Source: Dermatophagoides farinae
Taxonomy: Eukaryota > Arthropoda > Arachnida > Sarcoptiformes > Pyroglyphidae
Direction of reading: 5' to 3'
Length of the DNA stretch: 64,000 nt
Assembly (NCBI RefSeq): GCF_024713945.1
Contig: NC_134686.1
Span: 2,132,001-2,196,000, forward strand
In this document: piece by piece, positions 43,101 through 55,797 of the stretch
How the letters are laid out: each line of letters starts with the position of its first letter
Numbering within the stretch: position 1 is the first letter of the stretch
Notes under the pieces: generated by a model
Told to the model about the DNA's origin: nothing
Databases searched by the model: none
What the model saw: the letters and a program-made list of their open reading frames with translations, nothing else
Translations under genes and position numbers: made by a program

Positions 43101-46100
43101 AATCCAACAAATATCCATGGCTATTATAGCGTTTCGCTTTGGGACAATTTATCAAAACTTTTTTTTTGTTGCTGCTGCTGCTTTCCATTTGCCATTTTCA
43201 CCAGAATTTGTGTTTGGCACATTCTTATTTAAAAGAAAAGGATAAAAAAGTTTTTTCGTTCATTTTTCTTTACTTTCTAACTTTTTCTGCAAGTTGTTGT
43301 TAACGTTTCCGTTTTCCTGTTTCCAGCGACAGAAATTTCCTGCGGAATTTTCATATCTTAAGAATAACAACAACAGAACACAAAAACAGTTATCATTTAC
43401 AGTAAAAGTTTTGGCACATTTTTTTCTGATTTGATTTATTCCATTCGAACACATATTGAACACATTTTCTTTTTTATTGATTTCATTTCTTATTCTGTCT
43501 ATTAATGATTTTTTTTTTTGGTTTTGTTTGTTTCATTTGTCCATTTTAGATTGACGAAAACATTCCCCACATTTACTGGATTTCATTTGATTGGAAAAAT
43601 GGTCTCTCAATACCGTATAATTCATTCTACATAGCATCATCATTATGGAAAATCATCACCGTGTGTGTGTTTTCTGATTTCCTAACTTTTTCTTTCTGAT
43701 TGTTAATTAAGTTCTGGTCGAAATAGTGTGTGTGTGTGTGTGTGAAAATTGAATCCATTCATGTTCACATTTCTCTCTACAGAAATTAATTCAAATGATG
43801 ATGATGATGATGATTGAGTTAACAGCACAGCCTAAAAAAATGCAAATTTTTTTTTACTTTTTTGCAAATCATTCATGATATCCATGTCTAATTAACATTT
43901 TGAATCAATGTTCAACATGGTAAACTTCTAGTTGCTTCCACACACACAGAGATTTATTATGGTCAATATATTGTGATCATAACGTTATTGTTGATTGAAC
44001 AAAAAAACTAAACAAAAATCAGCAACAAAAAACACACACAGTTTCAAAGTTTGTTTGACCCTTTCACTTATATGTCAATACGTTATTGGTGGTGTGCTCC
44101 ACCCAGTTCTTTGTTTCTTTTTCTCTCTGAGGTTTACCGATCAAATGGCTCAAAATGATCGGTTTTACATTTACAGAACTTTATAATATTTGTTCCACAA
44201 GGCGTTGAAGAGTGAGAGAGAATAAAAAATTTTCTAAAAATAGCACCTTTTGCACCCAAGTGATCAATCTTTGTGGCTGAGAAGATCAACGTTACATTAT
44301 GTTAATTTTATTCTTAATTTTATTTCAATCAAATTCTATGTGTGGTCCATGTTTTGATTTGTTTGCAAACAATTTTGATTTTTTTTTGTCAAAGCGAGAA
44401 ATTACAATTACAATTAGTTCAGGCTTTTTTTCTATTTGACCATTACAATCTAGGATTTTATGCTGGACAATTGGTCTCAACTTGGCCACCATTAAATTTT
44501 TACAATTCAAACAGTTTTTTTTTTTTTGGTGACTCAAATTGAATTTTAAAATTACTTTCAAACTATAGTGAACGACTGTAAAAAAAAATTGTGAACATTT
44601 CAAAGTTTTGAAACTTCTGGACATTTATAACATAAATAGTTCAACCAAAACATTCCATTCCATTTCAAATGAATGAACACAAACGAACGAATATTTTTGT
44701 TGTTGTTGTTGTTGTCTGATCAATTGATGATGAACTCTATGGATGTTTTTTTTCAATTTTTTTTTCTTCCATCTCTTTTTGGATTTATATATATTTATAT
44801 GATGATGCAAAATAAGAAAAAAAATACAAACATACAGATCTGGTCAGATTGTTTTTTTCCAAAAAAAAAAAATTCTCCTGGGTATAAATGAATGAAATTC
44901 TGTTTGGTAAAAATCTAGAATATCATCATCCAATTTGTTTTTGTTGTTTGATGCTCAACAAGGATGCCAAGCTGGTGTGTGTGTGTTTATAGTTGTTGCC
45001 TTGTTGTTGTTGTTGTTGTTGTATTCCAAAATGAAAATTACTTTTTTGAAATCCAGTAAATGGACTGAACTTTTTTTTTTTTTTTTTTTTTTGCTTTGCC
45101 TATATTCACAAACACACACACACACACATGGATAGAAAAAGAAAAAGAAATGGGTATGTTTGGTACGGAATTTTTTTTTTCATCATTTATTCTGGTCTCC
45201 TTGTGTGTGTGTGTATGTATGTGTTTCTGGAACACACGTTGCCAAACGTTTTTTTTCTGTTACTTTGAGTAAATTACTTTTTTTCGTTCTCTTTCTCCAA
45301 AAGGAACATCTAATTGATAATGAAAAACACACACACACACACAAACACAGGCTCCAGGCTGAAGAATTTTTTTCTTTTTTTTCGTTCTCTCTTTAATTCT
45401 GTTACGTCAAATGTAAAGAATTCCAAGAAGTCTGAAATGAATTTTTTTTCGTTTATTTGTTTGTTTGTTTGTTGTGTGCAAAAATTTTCCGCTAAATTTC
45501 CATCATTTTTGTTGTTGTTGTTGTTGTTGTTGTTCTTGTAAATCTCATTTTCCAGCCATTGTTTGTTTCCATTTTTTTTCTCTCTGATGATGATGATGTG
45601 ATTAAACAAAACAAAACGAAAAAAAAAATGGTGAAAAGTTTCCCAGACAAACATTCGTTGTATGCGTGTAAATGATAGAAATGAACAAAAAAAAGTTCAT
45701 TGAAAACAAGAAAAAAAAATATGAAAAAATGCGATGCAAATGCTTATGATGATGATGATGTTTTGATAATTATAGCCACCATATATATACTATGTGATGA
45801 TGATGATGATGATATTCACAAGTAATTCTAAACAACAGCAAAAAAAAATTTCGATTAAATTTAATCATTTTTTTTCGGTACCAGGTTTATACTGAATATT
45901 TGAATAATACGTTTTTAGGGAAAAAAAACCGGTAACACATGCATACATACATGCATAGCTTGAAAGGAGATCTTATTATATGGCCTGAAAAATATTCTGG
46001 ATATGTTCCGGAATTTGTTCCCAAAACTTGTATTGATATTCTACCATTCTTTCTACGGATTCATAATATATTCCCATTGTAGAATTATCATATTCAATCT

Positions 46101-47944
46101 TTGCATCATCATAAATTTATGTTTCATCACGTACAACGGGCAATGTTATCTACCAGTGCTTAATTATCATTACCATTATCTGCATGATTATCATCATCAT
46201 CATCATCATGAATAAATATGATTATAGATAGAAAGAGGCCAAGAAATTCGTGCTACGAATTTTATCAATCTTAACTCCAATGATGATGATGAATCCCAAA
46301 CTTAAAAATTTAAATTCATGTAAAGTTTTTTTTGTATCTTTGAAAAAATTTGGATTTTTTTTTTCTCATCGCCAGATAAAAAATGATTATCCTATAATCG
46401 AAAAGATTTTTTATTTTTGAGAATAAAAAAAATCCTGAAAAATTCAATGATGTTTATCAATACACTATATAATTATCACAAATTATATATATGTTCAATC
46501 AGCTACACCCTGTATCAGTGAGTCATTGATCATTGATCATCATCATCAAATAGATGTTTTGGGTAATTTTTGTGGCCAATTTTTTTTCGTGCTGTTAAAT
46601 TTTTTTTTCTGTTTGTACCACTTCTTACAACTCATTCATTAATGTTTTAGTTTTCTATAATAATTGAGTTATGGTGGATTATAAAATCCTGATCTCTTTT
46701 TTTTCATTTATTTTTGCTTATTTCAAAGTAAATTATCCTTTACTTTAGTGAAGAACCAAAAAAATTCCTTGGTCATCATTATCGGATGATTGATTGTCCA
46801 GTGTGTGTGTGTGTGTGTGTGTGTTTTGTCCAGAAATAATGACGATGTTGAGGATAAATGTCAAAATATTTTTCTTTTTATTTTTTTTTTTGTTGTTCTT
46901 GATTATAAATGATGAAAAATTGACCACAATTTTTTTGTATACAACAAATCCATTTGTAATATCAATGCATTGCACAACTTTTCAACTGATCATCAACAGA
47001 ATCGGATTTCGAACAACAGAATTTTAAACCGACCAGCTACTTATCTAAATTCAACAATTTGCCTGAATAGACATCGAATCACAATCTAAATTGAATTTTT
47101 TTCCATTCACAACTTTTTAATTTACTTAATTAAATTCATTTAAAAAAAAATTTCCAATCAATGTCTTGTACATCATAGAATTTCGACAATGTATCAAATA
47201 TTTATCATTCATAATCCATAAAAGATAGATTTATAATCACAATCATTGTGATTCACAAAGATCAATGATCTTTATTTTTTGGTTTTAAATTGAAGAAGAA
47301 AGTTTTACCACCATTCATCAATTATGATAATAATTGATCGACATCAATGAATGGATGAAACAAAAAAAACAACAAGCTTGTTCATTTTTTTCTCTCTCTC
47401 TTCCAACTATCGACTATCGATCAACATTCATCAATAATTATATGTCATGAAACAACGAAGACGACGACGACGACGAAAAGACTCCTTTTTTTTCTACAAC
47501 AACCGTCTTTGTCGGGTTTTTTTTGCAGGTCTTTAAAATTTTTGTCGGTCTGTTTTTTTTTTTTTTTTGAAACTGGATTTATCATTATAGAAAACCTGTC
47601 AATTTTATGAATCATGAAATTCAAGTAAAAAAATTATGCGCATTCAAAATCGATGATAAACACTAGCTATAGTTCGATCATTAATCAATGGTTAAAAATA
47701 TTGAAAACATACACACACACACACGCACACAACCAGCAATCTGAATCTGTTTTGAACATGATGATTCAGTATGTATGAATCTTGAATGAACTTTTTTTCT
47801 GTTGTTGTTGTTTTGAAAACAAAAACATTTAGGTTTTTTTGGTTTTTTTTTTTTGTTTTTATAAATAATGATGATGATTACTAGGAAAAATTATCACAAA
47901 AATAATTAGATTCACATGTACGATTGTCAGTGACAATTTGAATT

Positions 47945-47974
47945 TTTTTGTTTTGTTTTGTTTTGTTTTGTTTT
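47945..47974. repeat. (TTTTG)n pentanucleotide array
   Basis: About six TTTTG units; complement class of the CAAAA repeats elsewhere. Confidence 0.92.
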
Positions 47975-48238
47975 ATTTGTTTACAGTCGACTAGATTTGT
48001 GAATTTTGTCATTATGGAAATTATCATCATCATGAATAGAATACTGTTTTTGACATTTTCATGATCCATCTGCACATACTTTATAAAGAAAACTAAAAAA
48101 AAAAAAAAAAATAAACAGAATTTAAGAAGAATTTATTCCATCAATTCTGTTGATTGTATATTTATTTATCGAGAATGGATAAAAAAACGATCAGATTTGA
48201 TAAACAAATTCTAATGGAAATTCCTTGTTGTCATTCTG

Positions 48239-48267
<29 letters not shown>
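48239..48267. repeat. T29 homopolymer
   Basis: Uninterrupted run of about 29 T, among the longest homopolymers in the window. Confidence 0.97.
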
Positions 48268-48269
<2 letters not shown>

Positions 48270-48987
48270 AAAAGCAAATTCTCTATTCTGTATGTTGTAA
48301 ATTTTTGATGATCGATTTAACAAAATCGTTTCTTGATGTGTGTTTATGTGTATGTGTGTGTGTGCCATACAGATGAATTTATAGCCGGTCGTTTTTCAAT
48401 GATAATGACCGGTTAAACAAAAAAAAAATAAAAATGAAGAAAATTCGCAATTTTCAACAAAAACATTTGAAATTCGTAATCGTCCATTATCAATGGAAAT
48501 ATTTTACAATTTGTAGATAAAATTCTTTGATTCATTCATAATGTACTTCTGAGAATAATAATAAGCTTTTGGTAATTTTCTTTGAAATCGCCACTTTACT
48601 TTGTATTTTGGCATCTTGAACATTTCTATACTCAATCCTTTTTATCATCATCATTTATTTTTTAACATAAAATCGATCGAAATGCATTGATTTTTTTTGC
48701 TCTTGTTGCTTTTCATCGATTTTTGCCATTTCACGATAAATAATTTTTTTTTTTTTTTTTTTTTTGACATTCTGGTTTGTTTGTTACCAATTTTCTTTAC
48801 TATGAACGATATCTTTCCTATTCAATAATGGAAAACTAATTAAAACAAATGATGATGGGCAAAAGGGTGTTTTTTGATTTATTTGAGAAATTATTGATTA
48901 TCAAATTGATTTTTTTGGCAAGGGGGTATATATCTCTATATATATGAAACACATTCTGGAATTTTTTTTTATTTACATCCATTCGAA

Positions 48988-49377
48988 ATGGATTCAAGTA
49001 TGGAACCACGCCTTATATTGGCGACCATTTCCACCTATATCTATGGCTACATTAACCAACCACTGACGATATTTTCTGTTTGTTTGTTTACTTGTTTGTC
49101 TCGTGTTTCTGGATCGTTCCTTGGATATATACAAATGATGATGAGAGAAGGTAGTAGTAGTATGGTTTTATTTATACATGCGCATGTAAAAATAAATAAA
49201 AAACGATCCAGCTATAAACTGTTTGGGCACCGAAAAACATTTTCGATCCAAACAAAAGATGTCGCTATCGCTATTGCTATTCAAAAGCGAGCTACAAAAA
49301 AATTAGGGACAAAAATTGACAATATTTATGGCCCAAAGTTCATCAACTTTAAACTAGATGGCCATAGATGTCAATGA
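48988..49377 (+). other. unassigned 129-codon open frame, coding status doubtful
   Basis: Opens at an ATG at 48988 and ends TGA at 49375-49377. The predicted product begins MDSSMEPRLILATISTY and its second half is Lys-rich and basic. No signal peptide, membrane segment or known domain is recognised. Unlike most open frames here it is not mainly repeat translation, although a (TTTG) run and a TAG-triplet run lie inside it without biasing codon position. It contains the 14-base palindrome TACATGCGCATGTA at 49175-49188. No Antp-like codon pattern is seen, so chance is the more likely explanation. Confidence 0.15.
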
Positions 49378-52300
49378 GTTTTTGGGGCTAATCATTAAGA
49401 ACAGTACACTGTTTTGTCACTCTTTTTCTGTGTTTTTGTTTTTTTCTGTTTTTTTTGTGTTCTTTGTTCTACAAGCCAGAATTCGAATCGAATAGTTTTC
49501 CATCCTGAATCTGATTCTTGAATTCTTTGTGAATTCAAATTCCAAAACCAAAAATATAATGCAAACGGTATTTTTATTATTATTCCATTTTTTTATGTCT
49601 ATCTATTCTAATGAAATGAAATTTTTTTTTTTCATTTTTTTCTATATTTATCCACTGAATGATGAAATGAATAAAATTCACGCACAATTATTATTCATTG
49701 TCTGTGTGTGTGTGTGTACCATTTGATTTGAATTGTTAATTTTCTTCGATGATCATAATCATTATTTCTATATTGAACTAAACAACAATCGAAAAAAAGC
49801 CAAAACAAACAATTCGTTCTTGTCGTGCTATCCAATAGCCAAAAGTTCAATCGTTAATCAATCATATTGGCCGATAAATAATGATTCATTGTATTCAAAA
49901 ATTATTATTATTGTTGTTGTTGTTGTTGCTGTTGTTGAAAATGGAATAGAAACAAAATGATGAAAACCGAAAAAACAAAACAGCAACCAATCAATCAAGC
50001 TGAAAAAAAATATTATGATTATTCGTGTGTTTCATATTCAACATGAAAAAAAAGATTATTATCAAAAAATGTAATGATGTTATATAATAATAAAAAAAAC
50101 AAGTGAATGTAGAACATGATGATGATGATAAAGATGATAATTACAATCAATCAAAATGGCTGAATGTTTAAATTTTTTTTCTCGATGAAAAAGATTGAAT
50201 CACAAGATTCCTGATTGTATATGAATAACCCAAATGGTCAAAGATCAATGTTCTTATCGTTTATTTATCTGATATTTTTTTAATTCTTGGTCATCAATAT
50301 TAATCAAACAGAAAAAAAAATCATGACATACCTTTTCATATAGTCCTATAAGTCGAATGTACAATGTGTGTGTGTGTGTGTGTGTTTATCGATATCGATG
50401 ATTAATAAATATATAAATGAAATGAAATAATGAAGGACGTAGTCGTCTTTTTTTTTTCTTTGAAAGAAAATATTGATATGAAAACGCCTTGATTCAGACA
50501 AACAAACCACCACCATCGCCACCACCGTAGCTACTACTATAAAATGTTTTTTTTTTACCTATTCAACTATATTGATCATCAATCATAACAAAAAGGTTAA
50601 AAAATATATGACAGCCGGTTCGGCTATTCGTGTGTTTTTGAGATTCTTTTTTTTCTATTCATTTTTTTTTTAATTTTTTTTTCTTTTGGCTGACCAATTC
50701 ATCATACACATACACACACAACACACAAGAAAAGAAAAGAAAGGGTCATAGCCAATCAATATTCCCATTAGTTGTTGTTGTCTATACCATTTTTTCTATA
50801 TTTTGTTCAGGCATAAATTATGCGTCAGTTTTTTTTTCTTGAAAATGAATTTATAATTCAACATTATCGACTGGAATCGATTGATGATAAATGGGATTTT
50901 ATCATGATTATCCATGTTAAAACATGTTTTTTGTTGTTGTTGTTGTTGTTGCTGCTGCTGTTGATGGACAGGAATGTATTATCCATTCAATCAACGATAT
51001 AAAACAAGTTTATATATCGTTTTTGCCAATGAAGATGCTGATGGTGATGTTTTTTTTTCATAGTGATTTGCATCAAATTACAATTACAATTTTTTTTTCT
51101 CTGTTTTGTAAGAAAAAAATCTTTCTGCATATATTAATTATCGAATTGCATTCATTGAAAAAGTGTAATTCCTTTGGAATGAATGGTCAAACAGTGAAAA
51201 AAAATTATCTGAAGGTGTCCAATTGGTGACCCTTTTTTGTTTTCAATTTGATTCCATCATCATCCATATATATGAATGATGGATTTCATTTGTTGCTGCA
51301 ATTTTTTTTTCTAATTTTTTGATTGAAAATTCTGGCCACACCTCTGAATATTGTGCTTATTTTTTTTTTTTTGTTCTATTGTTTGTGTGTGTGTGATATA
51401 TCCAATTATATGTTTCTTGTTTTAATGAACTCTGATCAAGTTGCGAATTGTTGTTGTTGTTGTTGAAAATCTTGAGTGCTTTTTTCTGATGCTGATAACG
51501 ATATGTGTTGGCCTTATTAATTAACCTTGTTCTGTTTTGTTTTGTTTTCATTTCTCTCGCAGATAATTAGAAATCGTGTGTCGATTTTCATTTGTTTGTT
51601 TGTTAAGAAATAAGGGTTTGGATTCTTTTTCTGTTACCAGCCTCTGTTTGTGTGTGTGTGTGTGTGAGTTTGTTTGTTTGTCAGCCTACACATTCAATGA
51701 TTGTGTTGATGTTGTTTTTTTTTCTCTCTGCAATTTCACAGGTTAATTATTTTGGCAAATTTTATTTTTTTTCGATTGGATTCAATTTGATTTTCACACA
51801 CACACACACACACACACAATGTGATTATCATTTTTTTTGTTTTTGTTTTTTATTCATTCATTTGGTTGTTTATATATAATTAACTTCGTGACTTTGATTA
51901 ATTTTTTGTTTTTGGTTGTTTTTTTTAGTTTCTGTTGAAGTTTTTTCCGGTTAATTCGAATAATAACCGATTAATTTTGAAAATTGGAATTTTTTTTTTT
52001 TTTTGGTCATTTTTTTCGGAATAGCTCAATCAAATCTTTAGAGAATCTTTCCAGCTTTTTTTTTTGTTTTGGATCAAATTTTGTCCCATAGAGTGCAGCT
52101 CTTGTATTGTAAACGTGGATTTTTTTTTTCATTTTGTTTATGGGCACCTCGGGAAAAAAAATTTTTTTTGTCAATAAAATTCAAATGAAAATGGATAGTA
52201 ACGAGGTGAGATAGGCAAAAAGTGGCCATAAATTTTATTTTGAAAACATGAAAATTAAAGATTTGATTATCATCACCTTGATTTTATGATCCAATCTATC

Positions 52301-54570
52301 AAATCTAATATCTTGCTATAGGTGAATTTTGTTCTTGTTATTTAAAAAAAAAGTCAAATAATCAATCAAGTGAAGATCTATTTTCTTGTGTGTGTGTGTG
52401 TTTTGATTTTGACCTTTATTATTGGTGATTAAATTTAGAGTTTTTTTTTGTTTCCACCTATAACGATAATCAAATTTCTGATTTTTGATCAATTTAACTC
52501 TATTTTTATACATTATTTCTGTTCTCATATCAATCAATCGAATCAAATCGAATCAAATGTGTTCGTGTGTGTGTGTGTGTTTTGTTACAATGTTTATCTA
52601 TTTATTGATTTTCATTTGTTTTGTTTGATTGAATGCTGAATTTGATAATCACCATTTATCGTTATAATTATTATTATGATGATGATGATGATCGAATTGA
52701 TCAATGATCAATAAATGGTTAATAAATTAGTTCAAGCGATACGGATCACCATCATCATCATCATCGAATACCTGGGATTCAAATTGAATACAAAGTCTTT
52801 TTTTCTTCTCTCTTTTTTGAATCAGATGTCATTGAAAAATTTTTTGAACCAAAAAAAAAATTGAAAAATGAAAACCACCACTTAATTATTGATCTTTATT
52901 TGGAAAAAAAATTTCGCTAAAATGATGATTTTTCTTGATTATTTTGGATATTTCACAATAATATCGGATGAACGATTTTTGCGCGCATGCGAATACATTT
53001 TTTTGTTTCACTGTATCCATCCAGCCTTTTTTTTCATTCTAATACAAACCACCACACACTACCACTGCCACTAACTAACTACTGTAAAAAAAAATGATGA
53101 TGATACGAACAGAGATATTATAGGTTCGAAAATGATTTATTTGTCGACCAAAAAAAAAAATTTCGCCCGTCGCCAAACAAAATTTTTGCCATTTGCATGG
53201 ACATTTTTTTTCAAAATTCTGTAATCGTTAATGTCATTACGCGTCAGTATCTGTGTGTGTGTGTTCGAAAAGATTTGTTGTTCATTTTGTTCACAAATTA
53301 AGAATTTTTTGCCATTCATTTTCGCTACAGGTAAATATATTTATGACCCAAAACTAATTTAAACTGTGAACAAAACGTTTTGTTCAGGTGTTCGTTTATT
53401 TTATTTTATTTTATTTTTGTTTTGTTTTGTTTTTGTCCAAGAAATATTAAAAACAAAACAAAACAAAATGACACACACACACAAGGATACAAATATCGTC
53501 GATATTTATTGACCTGTCCATAAATCATTTCTATTTTCTATTTTTTTTCATAAAAATTTATTTGGTCATTTGGTCATTAGTGATGAATGTTGATCTGAAA
53601 CTTGTTTTCAAATAAACGATTGAAACGAATAAATTCTTTTTTTTTTGCTTCTTGATCAGTAAATCTTATTCTATTGAATTCTTCATCACTAGATGTCTCG
53701 TTTCTCTTGTTTGATGGCCATTCTTATTCTTGGATCAATAACCAAAAAAAAAAAAAAAAAAAATCCACGAATAAAATCCAATCTAATTTGATGGCCAAAA
53801 GAAAAATTTATTCATTCATTAAACAGCAAACATATCAAATGAATGAATGAATGATACTGTTATCTAGTGAAAAGTGTGAAAAATTGATTGGGAAGAAGAA
53901 ACAGAAAACTTTTACTTACTTGATTTGACATGTTTGACCAAGTTTGTTTGTGTGTGTTTTTTGTTCATAAGTCAAACGTTTTCTATGGGCCACCTATTTT
54001 TTTTACCATTCCAAACTTTCCTTTCGTTTGATTTTATCATCAGTCCATCGTTTTTGTTTTCATTTGATTTCTGATTCCAAAACAAAACAGAAAAAAACCT
54101 TGCGTAGGAAAAAAATGTTTGCTGAACAAAATTAATTGAAAATCTGCCAAATGCTGAACCTAATACGTCTTCTTTTCCCTGTTTTTCCATGAAAACATCA
54201 ACCAACCAACCAACCAACCAATCTTTGAACTCAATTTCAAATTTTCCTATTGAATCCGTTATCAAAATTACATTCTCATTGTGTGTATTCGTTTGAGTAT
54301 GTCAATGGTGGCGCCATCGATCCAAACTTATCAAAACATGCGAACTGCGCCTCCTTCCGTTTCATGCTATTCTTATGGCAGAATTCAAACACAAAAAAAA
54401 CAACGACATAATGAGACAACCAAAATAGAGAGAGAAAGAAAGATCGAAACGTGTAACAAAAAAAAATTCTAAAGATGAAAAAAAGTGGTGTTGGTGGGTT
54501 ACAAAAAAAAAATTACCAAACAGAGATAGATGTTCTTTTAGTTTTTTTTTTTTTTTTTGGTTCGATAGTT

Positions 54571-54637
54571 GTGGTGGTGGCTGGTTGGTTGGTTGGTTGG
54601 ATATTTGGCAGGCTGGTTGGCAGGCTGGTTGGGGGCC
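54571..54637. repeat. TGG/TGGT/TGGC-rich repeat cluster
   Basis: Degenerate GTGG, GGTT and GGCA units in tandem, G-rich on the plus strand. Confidence 0.85.
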
Positions 54638-54967
54638 GTCAGTGGACCAAAACCAAGCAAAAAACTAAAGAAGTGAAAAAACCAAGCCAAACTATGTGTG
54701 TGTGGATCATACCAATACAACAACGACAATATATAACAAAAAAAAATGGTCTGACATGATGTATTGCTTTTGGGTGAAGCTGACTCGTTGCTTTTTTTTG
54801 TTTGGTTGTATTTGGACCAAAAAAAATAAAACATGGTGTGTTTGTGTGTGTGTGTGTGCGAAAGAGACAAAGAAAAATGCACACAAGCGAAACGAACCAA
54901 TATAGTGAGAACAAGCATAGAATGATCGAACGAAAAACGAAAAAATAGAATCCTGGTTCATTTTTGG

Positions 54968-54992
54968 TCTATCTATCTATCTATCTATCTAT
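54968..54992. repeat. (TCTA)6 tetranucleotide array
   Basis: Six TCTA units. Confidence 0.93.
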
Positions 54993-55640
54993 GTATAAAC
55001 GAAAAAAGAGAGAGAGAGAAAGAGAGAGAAAAATTCTCAAACAAAAAATGAATGGTGGCAATGACGATGAACAACGACTGCGAGAATATAGAATGGAATA
55101 TCGAATTGAATTGAATGTAGAATGTAGAATGGCGAATATGACTTTATGATAAATAGGATTTATATTCGTAAATTCGTATATTGAATTTATTTATTTGGAT
55201 TTCCTTTTTTCGTTTTTCTTTTTTTTTCTATTCATTTTGTTTGCCTATGAATTCTAATATTTGTTGTTGTTGTTGTTGTTTAAACGTGTTTTGGTTGGCG
55301 CCTACAGAATCAGAATAAACCAAATAAAAAATACATACATATATATAGATTCTGGATTCTTCAATGTATGATGATTAAGATAAATGATAAGAGATTTGTA
55401 GAAATTCTTTTTTTTCGTTTTTCATTTTTGTTTTCATAAATCATCATTCTATTCCATTCTGTTTGTTTGGCTGTATCGAATTGAAAAACGAAAAAAAAAA
55501 AATTTCTTGTGGTTAGAAAATCAAATGATGTGAAGATGAATTTTCAATTTTCAATTTGCAGAATTGCCAAAAAAAAAGTAAAGAATTTTTTCTTCCAAAA
55601 AACAAAATTCTTTCCAATTCTTCAAATTCGTTTGGCACTA

Positions 55641-55642
<2 letters not shown>

Positions 55643-55693
<51 letters not shown>
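55643..55693. repeat. (TG)n microsatellite
   Basis: About 25 uninterrupted TG units, the longest TG/CA array in the window. Confidence 0.97.
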
Positions 55694-55696
<3 letters not shown>

Positions 55697-55770
55697 GTTT
55701 ATACTTTAACGGTGAAGATAAATTATGTGTAATTATTACATCCATGAAAACAAAAAATGATTGCATTTCA

Positions 55771-55797
55771 CATCATCATCATCATCATCATCATCAT
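55771..55797. repeat. (CAT)9 trinucleotide array
   Basis: Nine uninterrupted CAT units, the same triplet that encodes the His runs in Antp. Confidence 0.95.

Larger units (their letters stand above)
40001..52000. other. non-coding downstream flank, middle part
   Basis: No gene recognised with confidence. Typical content is TG arrays (near 40450, 42000, 42362, 42617, 43038, 46800, 50365), CA arrays (near 41806, 45110, 51797), GAT arrays (near 41318, 42838, 43795), an AAAAG run at 40076-40100, a TTTTG run at 47945-47974 and a T29 run at 48239-48267. The only sizeable open frame that is not repeat translation is 48988-49377, listed separately. Confidence 0.75.
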
